A stretch of DNA of 64,000 nt from Epiperipatus broadwayi (Eukaryota > Onychophora > Udeonychophora > Euonychophora > Peripatidae). The notes beneath the pieces are model-generated. The model had not been told where the DNA came from. It did not search any database and saw only the letters and a program-made list of their open reading frames with translations. Both the position numbers and the translations under genes were made by a program. The stretch lies in NCBI GenBank assembly GCA_028023455.1, contig JAQFVV010000028.1:1249501-1313500 (forward strand), given 5' to 3'. Within the stretch, counting starts at the first letter, position 1. Each line of letters opens with the position of its first letter. This document shows positions 35,401-49,000 of the stretch, one piece after another.

Positions 35401-36192
35401 TATCATTTGATATAAACTTAAATAATAGACTCATGTAATTAAAATTTATATCATTTGTTAATGTATTAACTTTTTTTGTGAGAAAGAATTTGTAATTAAC
35501 CCTTTATGAGTATGCATTAATAATTTTAATCACAGATCATTTCTATCAATTGCAATATAGCAGGGGTAAGTTATAAAGATATATTATATGATATTAGATT
35601 GCGGTTGGTAAAATTAAAATTATGTTCTTTGTCTTAGTCACCTCAGTAAGTTAATGTTTACTTCAGTAAATGTTATTATTATTATTATGAATCTAAGTAC
35701 TTTGAATTGCCTATTGCATAAGTTATTATAAAATTATTTTATTACACAATTTATTTACAATTAAAATATTTAAATGTGTATCCCATATTATATCTCATTA
35801 GCAAATAAAATATTATTTATTGAAATTTATCTTCTTTGCCAAGCAAAAATACTTATTATAAACCATTGATACCCTTCAAATTTATAAGTCCATTGTAGAT
35901 GTAAATCCAAAATATCATAGAGTCAATTTATGAATTGGTTTCATTTATTTGTTTATTTATTAGTCATTTTAGTTGACTAAGTACAACATTTGCCCATTAT
36001 ATTTTCTAGCTCGCTCAAATACATGGTCATTTAAAAGTCAGTTAGCTTTTCATCCTTTATTTTATTAATTGTCCATTACATTTTGGGCTTATTTAAGAGA
36101 GAAATATTGCCATGTATGAGACAATGTTGCTTCATTAGCATTGCTCATATGTTTTAGAATAGTTCCTGTACAATATATTTTTCATTAAACAA
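32416..36192. other. AT-rich stretch without a recognisable gene
   Basis: ORFs at 32448, 33614 and 34687 have no domain or repeat partner. No RNA gene was recognised. Confidence 0.4.
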
Positions 36193-36291
36193 GGCAAAAC
36201 TCTCCATACAGTAGTGCCACCCTGTGCCAACAAGAGTAATCAATGGATGCCAGAAGGCTTGTGCTAGTATAAGAAATGGTGATCATGTGAT
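36193..36291. repeat. Ra repeat, short internally deleted copy
   Basis: The first block 'aggcaaaactctccatac' through 'ggatgccagaaggcttgtgc' is joined directly to the opposite end block (tagtataagaaatggtgatc, then atgtgat). The hammerhead part between them is deleted. It shows that both Ra ends carry the same sequence in opposite orientation. Confidence 0.7.
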
Positions 36292-36659
36292 ATTTTTTAT
36301 TTTTAATAATTATGCAATTATTGTGCAAAAATAATTGTGAATCTTAATAAACTGCATAAAATCAAATTTTTAATCATTTGAAATATTTTCTTGAAGTAAC
36401 ATTGCAAAGTTTGATATTTCTAAGGAATATTTGAAGGTCATCAATGTGGGGTTTAAAAAACTTTCAAATTGCTGGATTTTCAATGATTCTGCCATCTTCA
36501 GAATTTTTTTGAAATTAAAATATTAGAATAAAATATATGTGAATTTTAACCATTGCCAAAAAAGTGAACTAACTCTCTCAATAGATGGCAGTACATGAAA
36601 ATTGAATTTCTTGATTTCTTATACAAATGCTTTGATTGCTGAAGGAAGGAAGTTAGTAT

Positions 36660-36840
36660 TATATATATATTTGATAGATAGATAAGTAGACATATGGATG
36701 AATGGATAAATATATATATATAGATATAGATAGATAGAAAGATAAATAGGTGAATAGATACAATAGATTGATAGAAAGATAGGTAGGTAGAAATGTAGAT
36801 AGATAGATTAAATATATAGATGAATGCTTTATTATCTAAG
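36660..36840. repeat. Degenerate (TAGA)n/(TA)n simple repeat
   Basis: Clusters of gata/taga tetranucleotides with interruptions, and (TA)n runs. Confidence 0.75.
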
Positions 36841-37194
36841 ATAAAGAAACTAATGGTTTATTTCATACACTTTATATTTTTAAACAACTTCATCTTTTTA
36901 TCATATGAAATATATTAATGGTAATTCAATATTTCAATTATAGTAATGTGCTGTGTACTTAATGAAGTATTAAAAGTTTCTACTGCATTGTAAAAAAAAG
37001 TGAATAAAGAAATGTATATTAAATACAATTATATGTAGTGTGTGTGTGTGTGAATATATAAATAGGAAACATATGACTATGATTACTTAGTAATTATAAT
37101 GAAAGCTTCTAATCAAAAATATTCCAAAGTAAAACTATAAATAATTTTTTTTTTGGGCATTCAAACAATTATTATAATTAGTTCATAATCTTGA

Positions 37195-37350
37195 TTTTAA
37201 AAAAAAGCCCATGGATTTATTGCTCGGGTGTTGTAAAAATTTAGTGCTAGAACTGCAATGACCAGAATCAATCCTGGGATAATTTGAACCCAAATTGTGT
37301 ACTCTACCATTATGTCAAATTAAGCAGGACATCACCTTGATGTCAAACGT
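37195..37350 (-). repeat. tRNA-like SINE fragment (S3), copy 2
   Basis: Diverged partner of 5165-5290: 'gcccatggatttattgc', then 'gtactctaccattatg', then 'ggacatcacc'. On the minus strand, GGTTCAAATTATCCC resembles a B-box. Confidence 0.4.
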
Positions 37351-37455
37351 CATATAGCCTCCAGAGCAACTACTTGTGAAATTTATTCATAAGTAAACAT
37401 ACACAGAAATACCTAAGAGTAAAATATTAGTTTTAAAAAATTTCGTAAATTCAAA

Positions 37456-37962
37456 ATACTTGTTACAACAGTTTGAAACAAGCAAAACTCACTATACGTA
37501 TTGCCACACACAGCAAGCTAGAGTAATCAATGGATTCCAGAAGGCTTGTTCATAAAATCCCCATCTAGTACCTACTCATCCAATATTCCCAGACTAGTTT
37601 CTGGCTTATGGCCTTCATCAGTGAGAAGCATTGGATCTAAGAGCACTGCACCTAGATCTTAGGATCTAATGCAACCCTCCAGAAGTCACCTTTTATCTCC
37701 ACATAACTACAAAACTACTAATATTTTCAATTCAAGCCTATTAGCTTATATAATCATATGGGTCTGAACTCAATTCAGTACCCATACATTTTGGTGTCAT
37801 TGGTTCTTTAATAACCTTAGCCACCACTATCCTATTAGGCAGGATTGGTTTTAAGCCAATAAACATCACGACTCTAGCTTGCTGTGTGTGGCAATACGTA
37901 TAGTGAGTTTTGCCTGTTTTAAAACAGTTATACATAAGCATAAGAAGTGGTGGTCATGTGAT
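37456..37962. repeat. Ra foldback element with ribozyme (copy 1)
   Basis: It is bounded by inverted arms of about 60-65 bp. A block of about 45 bases from 'aagcaaaactcactatacg' at 37481 is exactly inverted at about 37874-37919, and the outer bases match more loosely. Inside the left half is a complete hammerhead (37578-37636, minus). The middle (37680-37860) has no partner in the window. The right end carries the 'gtggtcatgtgatg' end block shared with other Ra copies. Confidence 0.8.
37578..37636 (-). ncRNA. Type I hammerhead ribozyme in Ra copy 1 (core intact)
   Basis: Minus strand. Helix I has an outer part AUCCAA/UUGGAU and an inner part UCUCA/UGGGA, separated by an internal loop (UGCU/AUA). 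The core CUGAUGA is intact. Helix II is GGC/GCC with loop CAUAA, and an A-A opposition replaces the usual G-C at its base. GAAA is intact. Helix III is the palindrome ACUAGU, closing on a GUC cleavage triplet. Such a minimal helix III usually needs dimerisation, as known for PLE and retrozyme hammerheads. Helix I covaries with the copies at 41864 and 51157. This is the best candidate in the window for an active ribozyme. Confidence 0.75.
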
Positions 37963-38649
37963 GTTTATTGGCTTACAATAGTTTGCCTATGTAACCAACC
38001 AATCAAGGTTGTTAAAATTTTGATATAGTAACACAACACATATTATATGAATTGGTGCATAAATATATATAGTGATTTTTAAATAGTCCACTGCTAACTT
38101 ACTAATAATAATGGAAGACATTAAGATAAAAGATTCCTGCATCAATTGTAAATGAGACTTAAAAAAACAATTGTAGTATAGACATTTAAACAGAAATACT
38201 ACCCATTAACTTAATGCTCAAACGTCATATAGCTTCCAGAACATTCATTCTTACAATTTAATAAACATACACATATAAACCTAATATGCATTTCCTAAAA
38301 GACTCTCTAAATTTAAAATATATTGTTACAGTTGTTTACCTACGTAATCAACTAAGTAATATAATTAATGCTAATATAAAAGTACCCAATAAATATAACT
38401 GGACATGGTGTTACGATATATATATATACTGCGATAGCGCGTTACAATACCAAAACAGTATCTTTACAAGATAAAAATAGAAGGATAAAATATCTATTAT
38501 CAAAATCAATAATTTGTTGTCGATGGTTTATAGTAATATTCTTTTCTTATTCTACCTTCCAGCTAAAATGATCTATATGTGGACATATGTCCACATCTTA
38601 ACCAAAGAAAATATGCCATATATAGGCATTCTTAACAAAGATTTTATTT

Positions 38650-38663
38650 GCCCCCCCCCCCCC
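38650..38663. repeat. Poly-C tract
   Basis: About 13 consecutive C bases in very AT-rich surroundings. Confidence 0.95.
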
Positions 38664-39559
38664 TCAATGAAAAATGAAAAGCAAATGAAAACTATATAAA
38701 CAAAGTTTTTACTATTGATTAAATATTTACTTTAAATGATTATTTTTTATCATTGGAGAAAAACCTTTTTCAGGTTTCGGTCTAGGTTAATGACATATCA
38801 GACTTCCTTTTCCCTGCTTATCTTCTGATTATTGTTAACTACATCTTTTTTGCTAATTATAACTTATTTAAATGCATTTTCTTTCTTTCTCTGTTTTTAT
38901 TATTTAGTTTTCGGTGTAATTAATCATTTGTGATAACCTTATAATGATTGAAGAGTAATAATATTTATTACTACCCATAATTGGACGCTTTATTTTATTA
39001 ATTAAGGAGTTTATATTTTTTGTATTTAACGATTATTCTTATTTGTGCTATTATCATATATAGTATTTTTAATATTTAAATAATGAGAGAGAAACTATCA
39101 AATAATTTTTTTTTATGTATTTTTTTTTCTATTTAAATATAGCATTTTTCATTATCAAGGAAATTAAACAAATCGTATTGATTTGTTTTGTTTAAAAAAT
39201 TGGTTCTTCTGTGAGTCAATAAAATATCTTAAGAATTTTTTCGTTTCTTTGAAAGTGTATTGATTAACTCTGTGTATTGATTAATAAAATAAGCAAAAGT
39301 TTCTTAGCACTTTTTTTTTTATTCTTGACATATTTTGAAATACCAGATTAAAAAATAAAAGCTGTAATATATAAACACTTATGCAGATATAAAATACATA
39401 TATTCTTATATACTATATAATATTATGGAGTTTAGAATATAGTGGAATAAAAATACTCCAATTCTCTTCTTCCACTTACTACTTTTTGTATTGGTTATTG
39501 TTACAGAAAATAAATTACTTCATTTATACATCTACTATCATGCAATTTTATTTTTTGCT
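38664..39559. other. AT-rich stretch without a recognisable gene
   Basis: No gene or repeat partner was recognised. Confidence 0.4.
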
Positions 39560-39770
39560 AACAATTTTGAAAGTATATCAGACTTCTTCAGAGCTTATAT
39601 CTTGTTAAAGCAGCTTCTTTATTTATGTTAACAGTTTTAATACTACTGCAGTCTTTATCGAAGTTTATAATTTATTAATAATGCCATTTAGGCTTGGTTT
39701 AAGATTATTGTTAAGAAGATATAAGCTCTGAAGAAGACTCTTGTATGGTCAAAACTATTAATACAAATAT
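39560..39770. repeat. Foldback element FB4 with CUGAAGA motifs
   Basis: A 21-bp block 'cttcttcagagcttatat' plus 'ctt' at about 39582 is exactly inverted at about 39715-39736; looser pairing extends to about 50 bp arms. On the plus strand of the right arm, CTGAAGA (39728) is followed by GACU/GGUC pairing and AAAAC, a degenerate hammerhead-like arrangement. Confidence 0.6.
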
Positions 39771-39859
39771 AAAATTTGAATGGAAATAGATGCATAAATG
39801 ACATAATTTATTATTAATATTTATATTGGGTATAATATAAATATGCTCCTGTAATATAT

Positions 39860-39970
39860 ATAAAGAATAGAAATGAGATTATATCAGTATAAATGGAGAT
39901 AACTTTTAACCTTTGATGGTGGCAAAAAGCTATCAATTACAACTGATTGACAACCCCTGAGGTTAAACAG
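39860..39970. repeat. Interspersed repeat R3, copy 2
   Basis: Partner of 26765-26885. Confidence 0.5.
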
Positions 39971-40834
39971 TTTTCTCATTAATCTATATTATATATCCTA
40001 TAATGTGTATATATATGAAATTAATCTCAGAATTCATAGTATCTTATTTAAATAAAATGTCTTGTATGGTTTAGCGCAATAATAGATCAATGGATTTGAC
40101 AGTTTCCTCTTTCTGAATTGAAGATTGACTATCACTTTTAATGCCTACCTCTTACATGACCTTCAACGCAACTAATCATTTGTTTTTTAAATTAAAATGA
40201 GCTCTTTTTCATTGTTTTCTAATGATGTCCAATCCTGTCATATGACTTAATGCTAAAATTTATTTGAATAATAAATAATTTGTATAAGATATCCAATCGT
40301 TCCAATTTTACACAGAAGAATACCTATTTCCAAATTTTGGCTTAGATAGTGATGACCCTTAGAAAAAGTTCTTTTTTACAAATCATCCCACTTTGTTATA
40401 ATACTCAAAAATTTATTGTCCTCACTATATGATCATTTGAAATGAAGGTTTTTGCTTGGAGAAAGCACTATTTGACATTTGTTTTCCTTCTTTCTCCTAC
40501 AGCTGTCTTTAGGGATATTTTACTAGTTTTTATTTTTTAAAATGACGTAACCACAAAAGCTAGGAACTCCAAAATAATTTAATCCAATTTTTATATGATT
40601 GACAGCTTATTTCTTTATTCTCCAGTTTCAAAATAATTTGCAAGATGACTTCAGAAAGATTTTCAGAATAACAAAAAAGTTGATTTTTGCACAGTTTATT
40701 AAAGATTTGTGATTTTTTTTACACAATAATATGTAATAATTAATTAAAAGTAATAGAATACATGATTACAATTTTATTATATTTGTATATGCTTTATTTT
40801 TAAAATAAATATAATTCTGACACAATGCTAATAA

Positions 40835-40950
40835 AGATGTGCACTGTGACTTCTCCTTAAATGGAGCCAGGAATCTCTCAGCAACTATGCCCAGAGAAAT
40901 CTGTTAGCTACTTTATCTCCCATTCCCCACTCTAAATTTTCCCATATGAC
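40835..40950 (-). mobile_element. 3' end of LINE-2 (copy F)
   Basis: Blocks 'cactgtgacttct', 'aatctctcagcaactatgcc', 'agagaaatctgttagc' and 'cattccccactctaaat' match the 3' end of the LINE copy at 58460-58580, in the same order. It is a very short, 5'-truncated insertion. Confidence 0.75.
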
Positions 40951-41779
40951 TGAAACAGTGATGATACCTTGTGAGATTAATTGGCAACATCTTTACTAAC
41001 ATCTTGGAAGAGTTTTTTAAACACACTTTAAAGGTTATAAATACAATTTTAAATTTTAAAACAGAATTTTATAAATTTATGAAAGCTTCATATTTATTCA
41101 TTCCCATTTTAAAAGTATATTTCATACAACAAAGGTTTTGTTAATTTTCTGGCATTGTTCACACTGGCTTTCCTTCATACTAACCAGTGAGAGAAAACTC
41201 CATTACTGCCATATGTATTGACTTTATTTTTCCAATATCTGCAAAGTTCACATATGATTTTGTAGGATGTTTTTCATTTGTAAACTTATATTTCTAATAA
41301 AATATTAAAATCAAAGAGGGGATAATTACTGTCACCATAAACAAGATGAAAATGTCATTTGGTTGAAGGGTATTTATGCATTAAATCAGCTACATTTTAT
41401 GCTACTATCCAATACAAAGCCTAACAGTTCTTCTGATTTGACCAACCAATCACATGTGGAAACTTGTACTAATAGAGATCAAGATTTATAACTTAATTAT
41501 TTGAGTCTATTGTTTAATTCTTTGCTTGTCTTTGGAGCAGAAAGAGAAATTAAGGTAAATAATATAAAGAAAAGTCCTCTTCAATCTACTCTAAAGCCAT
41601 CTATTGTCAGATTGAGAAATCAATGAAGAGCAGATAGTTTAATAGATGAATTTTCACTTCCTCATACTAGTTTCTAAGAATCTTATTCATAAATGAAAAC
41701 CTAGGAATCAATGCTGGAATTGATATATTATAATCCTTGAAAATGTTTAATATAATAACAATAATTTATATCACAGGCA
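40951..41779. other. AT-rich stretch without a recognisable gene
   Basis: No gene or repeat partner was recognised. Confidence 0.4.
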
Positions 41780-41945
41780 AAACTCACTGCCACTCACTGC
41801 AAGCTAGAGTAATCAGTGGATGCCAGAAGGCTTGTGCATAAAATCCCCATCTAGTGCCTACTCATCCAATATCCCCAGACTAGTTTCTGGCTTGTGGCCT
41901 TTATCAGTGAGGGGCCTTGGATCTGAGAGCACTGCACCTAGATCG
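41780..41945 (-). repeat. Ra repeat copy 2
   Basis: From 'ggcaaaactcactgccac' to 'gagcactgcacctagatc', collinear with 37481-37655 and about 90% alike by eye. It lacks the inverted right arm. Contains the ribozyme at 41864-41922. Confidence 0.85.
41864..41922 (-). ncRNA. Type I hammerhead ribozyme in Ra copy 2 (one core change)
   Basis: Same fold as 37578-37636. Helix I outer part AUCCAA/UUGGAU, inner part CCUCA/UGGGG, so the first pair is C-G where copy 1 has U-A. The core reads CUGAUAA (G8 changed to A), which should inactivate it. Helix II GGC/GCC, GAAA, ACUAGU and GUC are kept. Confidence 0.7.
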
Positions 41946-42359
41946 TCTTGTGAGATTAATTTATATCCATAATGCATACAATAAAAATATTTTTTAAGCC
42001 TCTAAAATGATTATTTTAATAGCAGAAAATTAAAAAAATAACTAAGATAGATATAACATATATCGTTATAGTTTGATTTACAAATTCAAACTTACTTCAC
42101 CCATAACTGTGATAACATCCACTCTAGATAAATACAGTAATAATTATCACTAATAATTTATTAAATAAGAGATTATCTATATACTGTTGTAGTTAAATTT
42201 TTATGTTTATTATACAAAACGTAATTACACACTAATTTCAAAGTGATTAAAAACATATGGATTTTTTTATTAAATTAAAATTTAAACTTTATTAAATTTA
42301 AAAAAAACATTTTTAATCCTTGTTTAGTAATATTTACTTAGGCAATAAACATATAGCAT

Positions 42360-45300
42360 GTGCGGTTGAAAATGCGAAGGTAGGGACCTCTACAGGTCTT
42401 AACCATAAGCTTATGTACTGGAAGAAAAGAGGGGAACCCTACTTTACTTCAACCTACTTTCTATATAAATAGGTGAAGCTGAAGCGATTAGATCTGAGAG
42501 CGGGAAGCTATTCAATACTTCACTGATTAAGTCCACAATTTCTATTTATACATTAGTACTCGTGAAATCTTTCGATTTACAACGAGTCAATGGAAAGATC
42601 TTTCTCATTTTCACCACACACGCTTTAGGTTTATTACCTTAGTAAATCTTACTTATGTAATTAATGTGCATTAAATAAATTTATAATCCTTGCTTAGAAA
42701 GGAGTTTGCTATTAACTGAAAGGAGACCCTTTGATTCCTCTTGGAGGCCTTAAAGGAACTGAGCAGGGCAAATTCCTAATGTCCACTCCATACGTTCTTG
42801 TCGTTGCAGCTGTTATTACTATATGTTTATTCATATAGTATACGAACATGGATGGGCTGCTCACCAACACGCATTAGCCAGCATGGTGAGTTTATTGGCT
42901 TTTTACCTCTGAGTTTAAGATCAAGAAACACCATGGTCTTTCTTCTCAGTGCCTGATAAGGCAGAATGAATGTTTGTGTAAATGATTAAGATTTTTCCCA
43001 ATTATACAATTATGACAGACAAAAATAAAGCATGGCCCTTAATCCCAGGAGGCTGTAAAGTTTCCAACCAAGGCAGCGGTTGGTGGCCGAAGGCAGAGGG
43101 TGCTAAGAATATCCTGGAGGTGGACCCAGGCTGCCATTTGATGACGACTTTTTATTAGGTACTTACAACTGCAGATCACTTTCAAGTGAAGGAAGATTGC
43201 AAGAATTAGAAGAAGAACTCTCTGATATTAAATGGGATATTATTGGACTTTGTGAAGTTAGAAGAAAAGGTGAAGAGACAATTGATTTAAAAAGTGGACA
43301 TATGCTCTATTATAAAGGCACAAATATTGGAAATACAAGTGGAGTAGGATTCATTATAAATAAAAAGTGGAAGAACAATATTGTGGAGATGGATGGTGTA
43401 TCAGACAGAGTGGCAAGATTAGTTATACAACTTAATAGCAGATATCAAATGCAGATAATTCAGGTTTATGCCCCAACAAGTTCTCACAGTGATGAAGTAG
43501 TAGAAGATTTTTATATGGATGTACAAAAGGCTTTTGATCAGAGTAAACACCATTTTAAAATTGTTATGGGAGATTTTAATGCTAGAATTGGTAAACAAAT
43601 GAGAGATGAAAGTGTTGTAGGTAATTTTGGTTATGGTAATAGAAATGAGAGAGGACATAGACTTGTGGAGTTTGCAGAGAAGGAAAAACTTTATATTATG
43701 AATTCTTTTTTTGAGAAAAATGTTAGAAGGAAATGGACATGGAAGCATCCAAATGAAGGTACAGCAGAATTGGATTATATTTTGACTAACAGGAAATACA
43801 TATTTCAAGATTGTAATGTTCTTAATAAATTTAACACAGGAAGTGATCATCGATTAGTAAGGGGTAAGATACATGTTAATGTAAAACTAGAGAGACAAAA
43901 ATTATTAAGAAAAACTATATTTACAGTTGATATTCCTAATCTTCAGAAACATTCTAATGAATTTAAATTAGAACTTACAAATCGGTTTCAAGTATTAGTA
44001 GATTTTGAACATGATTCAGATTTGAATGAAATTAATATGAAAATAACTGATACACTTTTAAAAACTGCAACAAAGATAGCTGGTAGAAAAAAGCAGCAAT
44101 TGACTAATAAAATTTCTACTGAGACTAGAGAACTTATGAAAAAAGAAGGAATATGAAGATATGCAAGAATGATGCGTTAAAAAGAATTGAATATCTCGAA
44201 TTTTGTAAAATGGTGCGGAAAAGAGTTGAAAATGATATAAGAAAGTATAACTGTGAACTAGCAAGAAAAGCTATAGAAGAAAATAAAAGTCTTAAGAATG
44301 TAAAACAACATTTTGGTATTGGTAGGAAATTTATATCTGCAATAAGGAAAAAAGATGGAATTATTACTAAAAAGAGGGATGATATTATGAAATTGGTAGA
44401 AGATTTTTATCAAGAATTATATAGTAATAAAGAACAAGTACCTCCTATATCTATTACATCTTCCGAATTGCCCAGAATTTTAAATGAAGAAGTGAGAAAT
44501 GCAATTAAATGTATGAAAAAAGGAAAGGCTCCAGGTAATGATGGAATTATAATTGATATATTACAAGAAGCAGGTGAAGAAACAGAAAAAATATTAGCAA
44601 AGTTATATACCAAATGTCTAAATGTTAAAGATGTACCGGATGATTGGAAGAATGCAGTAATAATATTAATATTTAAAAAAGGTGATAAAGAAGATATTAG
44701 AAATTACAGACCTATCAGCCTTTTATCAGTTTTATATAAAATTTTTACCAAGATAATTACAACTCGTCTACAGAGAACCTTGGATTTTCACCAACCAAGA
44801 GAACAAGCTGGATTTAAAAGTGGTTTTAGTACAGTAGATCATATTCAAGTATTGAGAGAAGTTATAGAAGGACAAATGAATATGAGTTGTCATTATGTTT
44901 TGGATTTGTAGATTATGAAAAGGCATTTGATTCTATAAACATTTCTTCAGTGATTAAAGCATTGGATCATCAAGGTATAGATCCAGGATATTGTCATATT
45001 TTAAAGAATATTTATAAAAATGGAACAGCAACAATTAGATTACATAATGATACTGGGAAAGTCAACATTGAGAAAGGTGTAAGACAAGGTGACTCCATAT
45101 CTCCAAAACTTTTTACAGCAGTGCTGCAAGAAGTATTTTGTGGATTAAAATGGGAAACTAAAGGAGTGAAAGTAAATGGAGATTATTTAAGTCATTTAGA
45201 TTTCGCAGATGATGCAGTTGTTTTTGCAAATAATGCTTCCGAGCTGCAGGAAATGTTGCAGGAGTTATCAGATGAAAGTAGGAAAGTAGGACGAAAGATA

Positions 45301-45990
45301 AATGTTAAAAAGACTAAAGTAATGTTTAATCGATTTGCTCAAAATATGAAAATAAAGATTGATTATGATGAATTAGAAGAAGTTAAGAGTTACAAATACC
45401 TTGGTCAGATTATTAATACAGATGGAAACATAATAGAGGAAATTAATCATAGAATTAAACTTGGTTGGAGTGCTTTTGGTAGAAATAACTTGATATTAAA
45501 AGGAAATATGCCTATGTGTTTGAAAAGAAAGGTTTTTAAAAAATGTGTTTTACCAGTTCTTACTTATGGATCTGAGACTTGGACACTTAATAGAAGATCA
45601 ATACAGAGACTTCAGACCACTCAAAAGAAGTATGGAGAGATGTATGTTGGGAGTAACAAGAAGAGATCGAAAACGCAATGTATGGGTAAGAGAACAAACA
45701 GGTGTTACTGACCTCATTGAAAAAATTAAAAGATTGAAGTGGAGTTGGGCTGGACATATTGCTAGAAGAGATGATAATAGATGGACAATTGAAATTTTAA
45801 ACTGGATTCCAAGAGATTGTAAAAGACCCAGAAGGAGACCACATGTAAGATGGATGGATGAAATAAGAAAATGTGTAGGGGTGATGTGGAGAAGAGAAGC
45901 TAAAGATCGGAGAAGATGGATTAAACTTGGAGAGACCTTCATCCTGCAGCGGAAATGAAATGGTTGATAATGATGATGATGATGATGAAT
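42360..45990 (+). mobile_element. RTE/BovB-like LINE copy A, near full length
   Basis: It spans a less AT-rich 5' region (from about 42360), one long ORF broken by frameshifts (43012-45957) and a (GATGAT)n 3' tail at 45970-45987. The part from about 42795 is shared with copy B. The bases back to 42761 are shared with the inverted piece of copy C. The stretch 42360-42760 has no partner here and is assigned to the element only because its composition differs from the surroundings. Copy B lies immediately downstream in opposite orientation. Confidence 0.85.
43012..45957 (+). pseudogene. RTE-like endonuclease/reverse transcriptase, frameshifted (copy A)
   Basis: Product: the single polyprotein of RTE-clade LINEs, with an N-terminal apurinic-like endonuclease (EN) and a C-terminal reverse transcriptase. 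EN landmarks: LGTYNCRSL near 43160, GDFNAR at 43569, and the SDHR box near 43842. RT landmarks: NYRPISLLSVLYKIF near 44700, DYEKAFDS near 44912, RQGDSISP near 45083, FADD at 45201-45212, LTYGSETWT near 45560, then the conserved tail (WAGHIARRDDNRW). The start is set at 43012 because the MTDKNKAWPL leader is conserved in copy B. Single-base frame breaks relative to copy B lie near 43155, 44140, 44870 and 45627, so it is dead. The family is common in animals and often annotated as craniofacial-development-protein-2-like. Confidence 0.85.
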
Positions 45991-46023
45991 TCAAAGTTAA
46001 CTTTGTTATATTTAGTTTTTTAG

Positions 46024-49000
46024 ATCATCATCATTATCAACCATTATCACTCCACTGCAGGATGAAGGTCTCTCCAAGTTTAATCCATCTTCTCCGATCT
46101 TTAGCTTCTCTTCTCCACATCACCCCTGCACACTTTCTTATTTCATCCATCCATCTCACATGTGGTCTCTTTCTGGTTCTTTTACAATCTCTTGGAATCC
46201 AGTTTAAAATTTCATTTGTCCATCTATTATCATCTCTTCTAACAATATGTCCAGCCCAACTCCACTTCAATCTTTTAATTTTTTCAATGAGGTCAGTAAC
46301 ACCTGTTTGTTCTCTTACCCATACATTGCGTTTACGATCTCTTCTTGTTACTCCCAACATACATCTCTCCATACTTCTTTGAGTGGTCTGAAGTCTCTGA
46401 GTTGCTCTTCTATTAAGTGTCCAAGTCTCAGATCCATAAGTAAGAACTGGTAAAACACATTTGTTAAAAACCTTCTTTTTCAAACACATAGGCGTATTTC
46501 CTTTTAGTATCAAGTTATTTCTACCAAAAGCACTCCAACCAAGTTTAATTCTATGATTAATTTCCTCCATTATGTTTCCATCTGTATTAATAATCTGACC
46601 AAGGTATTTGAAACTGTTAACTTCTTCTAATTCATCATAATTAATCTTTATTTTCATATTTTGAGCAAATCGATTAAACATTACTTTAGTCTTTTTAACA
46701 TTTATCTTTAGTCCTACTTTCCTACTTTCATCTGATAATTCCTGCAACATTTCCTGCAGATCTGAAGCATTATTTGCAAAAACAACTACATCATCTGCGA
46801 AATCTAAATGACTTAAATAATCACCATTTACTTTCACTCCTTTAGTTTCCCATTTTAATCCACAAAATACTTCATGCAGCACTGCTGTAAAAAGTTTTGG
46901 AGATATGGAGTCACCTTGTCTTACACCTTTCTCAATGTTGACTTTCCCAGTGTCATTATGTAATCTAATTGTTGCTGTTGCATTTTTATAAATATTCTTT
47001 AAAATATGACAATATCCTGGATCTATACCTTGATGATCTAATGCTTTAATGACTGAAGAAATGTTTATAGAATCAAATGCCTTTTCATAATCTACAAATC
47101 CTAAACATAATGGCAACTCATATTCATTTGTCCTTTCTATAACTTCTCTCAATATCTGGATATGATCTACTGTACTAAAACCACTTTTAAATCCGGTTTG
47201 TTCTCTTGGTTGGTGGAAATCCAATGTTCTCTGTAGACGAGTAGTAATTATCTTGGTAAAAATTTTATATAAAACTGATAAAAGGCTGATAGGTCTGTAA
47301 TTTCTAATATCTTCTTTATCACCTTTTTTAAATATTAATATTATTACTGCATTCTTCCAATCATCTGGTACATCTTTATCATTTAGACATTTGGTATATA
47401 ACTTTGCTAAAAAATTTTCTATTTCTTCACTTGCTTCTTTTAATATATCAATTATAATTCCATCATTACCTGGAGCCTTTCCTTTCTTCATACACTTAAT
47501 TGCATGTCTCACTTCTTCATTTAAAATTCTGGGCAATTTGGAAGATGTAATAGATATAGGACGTACTTGTTCTTTATTACTATATAATTCTTGATAAAAA
47601 TCTTCTAACAATTTCATGATGTCATCTCTTCTTTTAGTAATAATTCCATCTTTTTTTCTTATTGCAGATATAAATTTCCTATCAATACCAAAATGTTGTT
47701 TTACATTCTTAAGACTTTTATTTTCTTCTACAGCTTTCCTTGCTAGTTCACAGTTATACTTTCTTATATCATTTTCAACTCTTTTCCGCACCATTTTACA
47801 AAATTCGAGATATTCAATTCTTTTTAATGCATCATTTTTGTATATCTTCATATTCCTTCTTTTCTTCATAAATTCTCTAGTCTCAGTAGAAATTTTATTG
47901 GTCAATTGCTGTTTCTTTCTACCAGCTATCTTTGTTGCAGTTTTCAAAAGTGTATCAATTATTTTCATATTAATTTCATTCAAATCTGAATCATGTTCAA
48001 AATCTACTAATACTTGAAACCGATTTGTAAGTTCTAATTTAAATTCATTAGAATGTTTCTGAAGATTAGGAATATCAACTGTAAATATTGTTTTTCTTAA
48101 TAATTTTTGTCTCTCTAGTTTTACATTAACACGTATCTTACACCTTACTAATCGATGATCACTTCCTGTGTGAAATTTATTACGAACATTACAATCTTAA
48201 AATATGTATTTCCTGTTAGTTAAATATAATCGAATTCTGCTGTACCTTCATTTGGATGCTTCCATGTCCATTTCCTTTTAACATTTTTCTCAAAAAAAGA
48301 ATTCATAATATAAAGTTTTTCTTTTTCTGCAAACTCCACAAGTCTATGTCCTCTCTCATTTCTATTACCATAACCAAAATTACCCACAGCACTTTCATCT
48401 TTCATTTTTTTACCAATTCTAGCATTAAAGTCTCCCATAACAATTTTAAAATGGTGTTTACTCTGATCAAAAGCCTTTTGCACATCCATATAAAAATCTT
48501 CTACTACTTCATCACTATGAGAACTTGTTGGGGCATAAACCTGAATTATTTGCATTTGGTATCTGCTATTAAGTTGTATAACTAATCTTGCCACTCTGTC
48601 CGATACACCATCAATCTCCACAATATTGTTCTTCCACTTTTTATTTATAATGAATCCTACTCCACTTGTATTTCCAATATTTGTGCCTTTATAATAGAGT
48701 ATGTGTCCACTTTTTTAAATCAATTATCTCTTCACCTTTTCTTCTAACTTCACAAAGTCCAATAATGTCCCATTTAATAATGTCCCATTTAATATAAGAG
48801 AGTTCTTCTTCTAATTCTTGCAATTCCTTCACTTGAAAGTGATCTGCAGTTGTAAGTACCTAAATAAAAAGTCATCATCAAATGGCAGCCTGGGTCCGCA
48901 ATCAGGGGATTCTTAGCACCCTCCGCCTTCGGCCACCAACCGCTGCCTTGGTTGGTGACTTTACAGCTTCCTGGGAATAAGGGCCATGCTTTATTTTTGT

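Noticed and set aside
43419-43850. Antisense ORFs over the RTE copies (also 45598-45994 minus, 46247-46453, 47391-48017, 48256-48585 plus)
   Set aside because: They are shadows of the sense RTE coding sequence and have no domain of their own.
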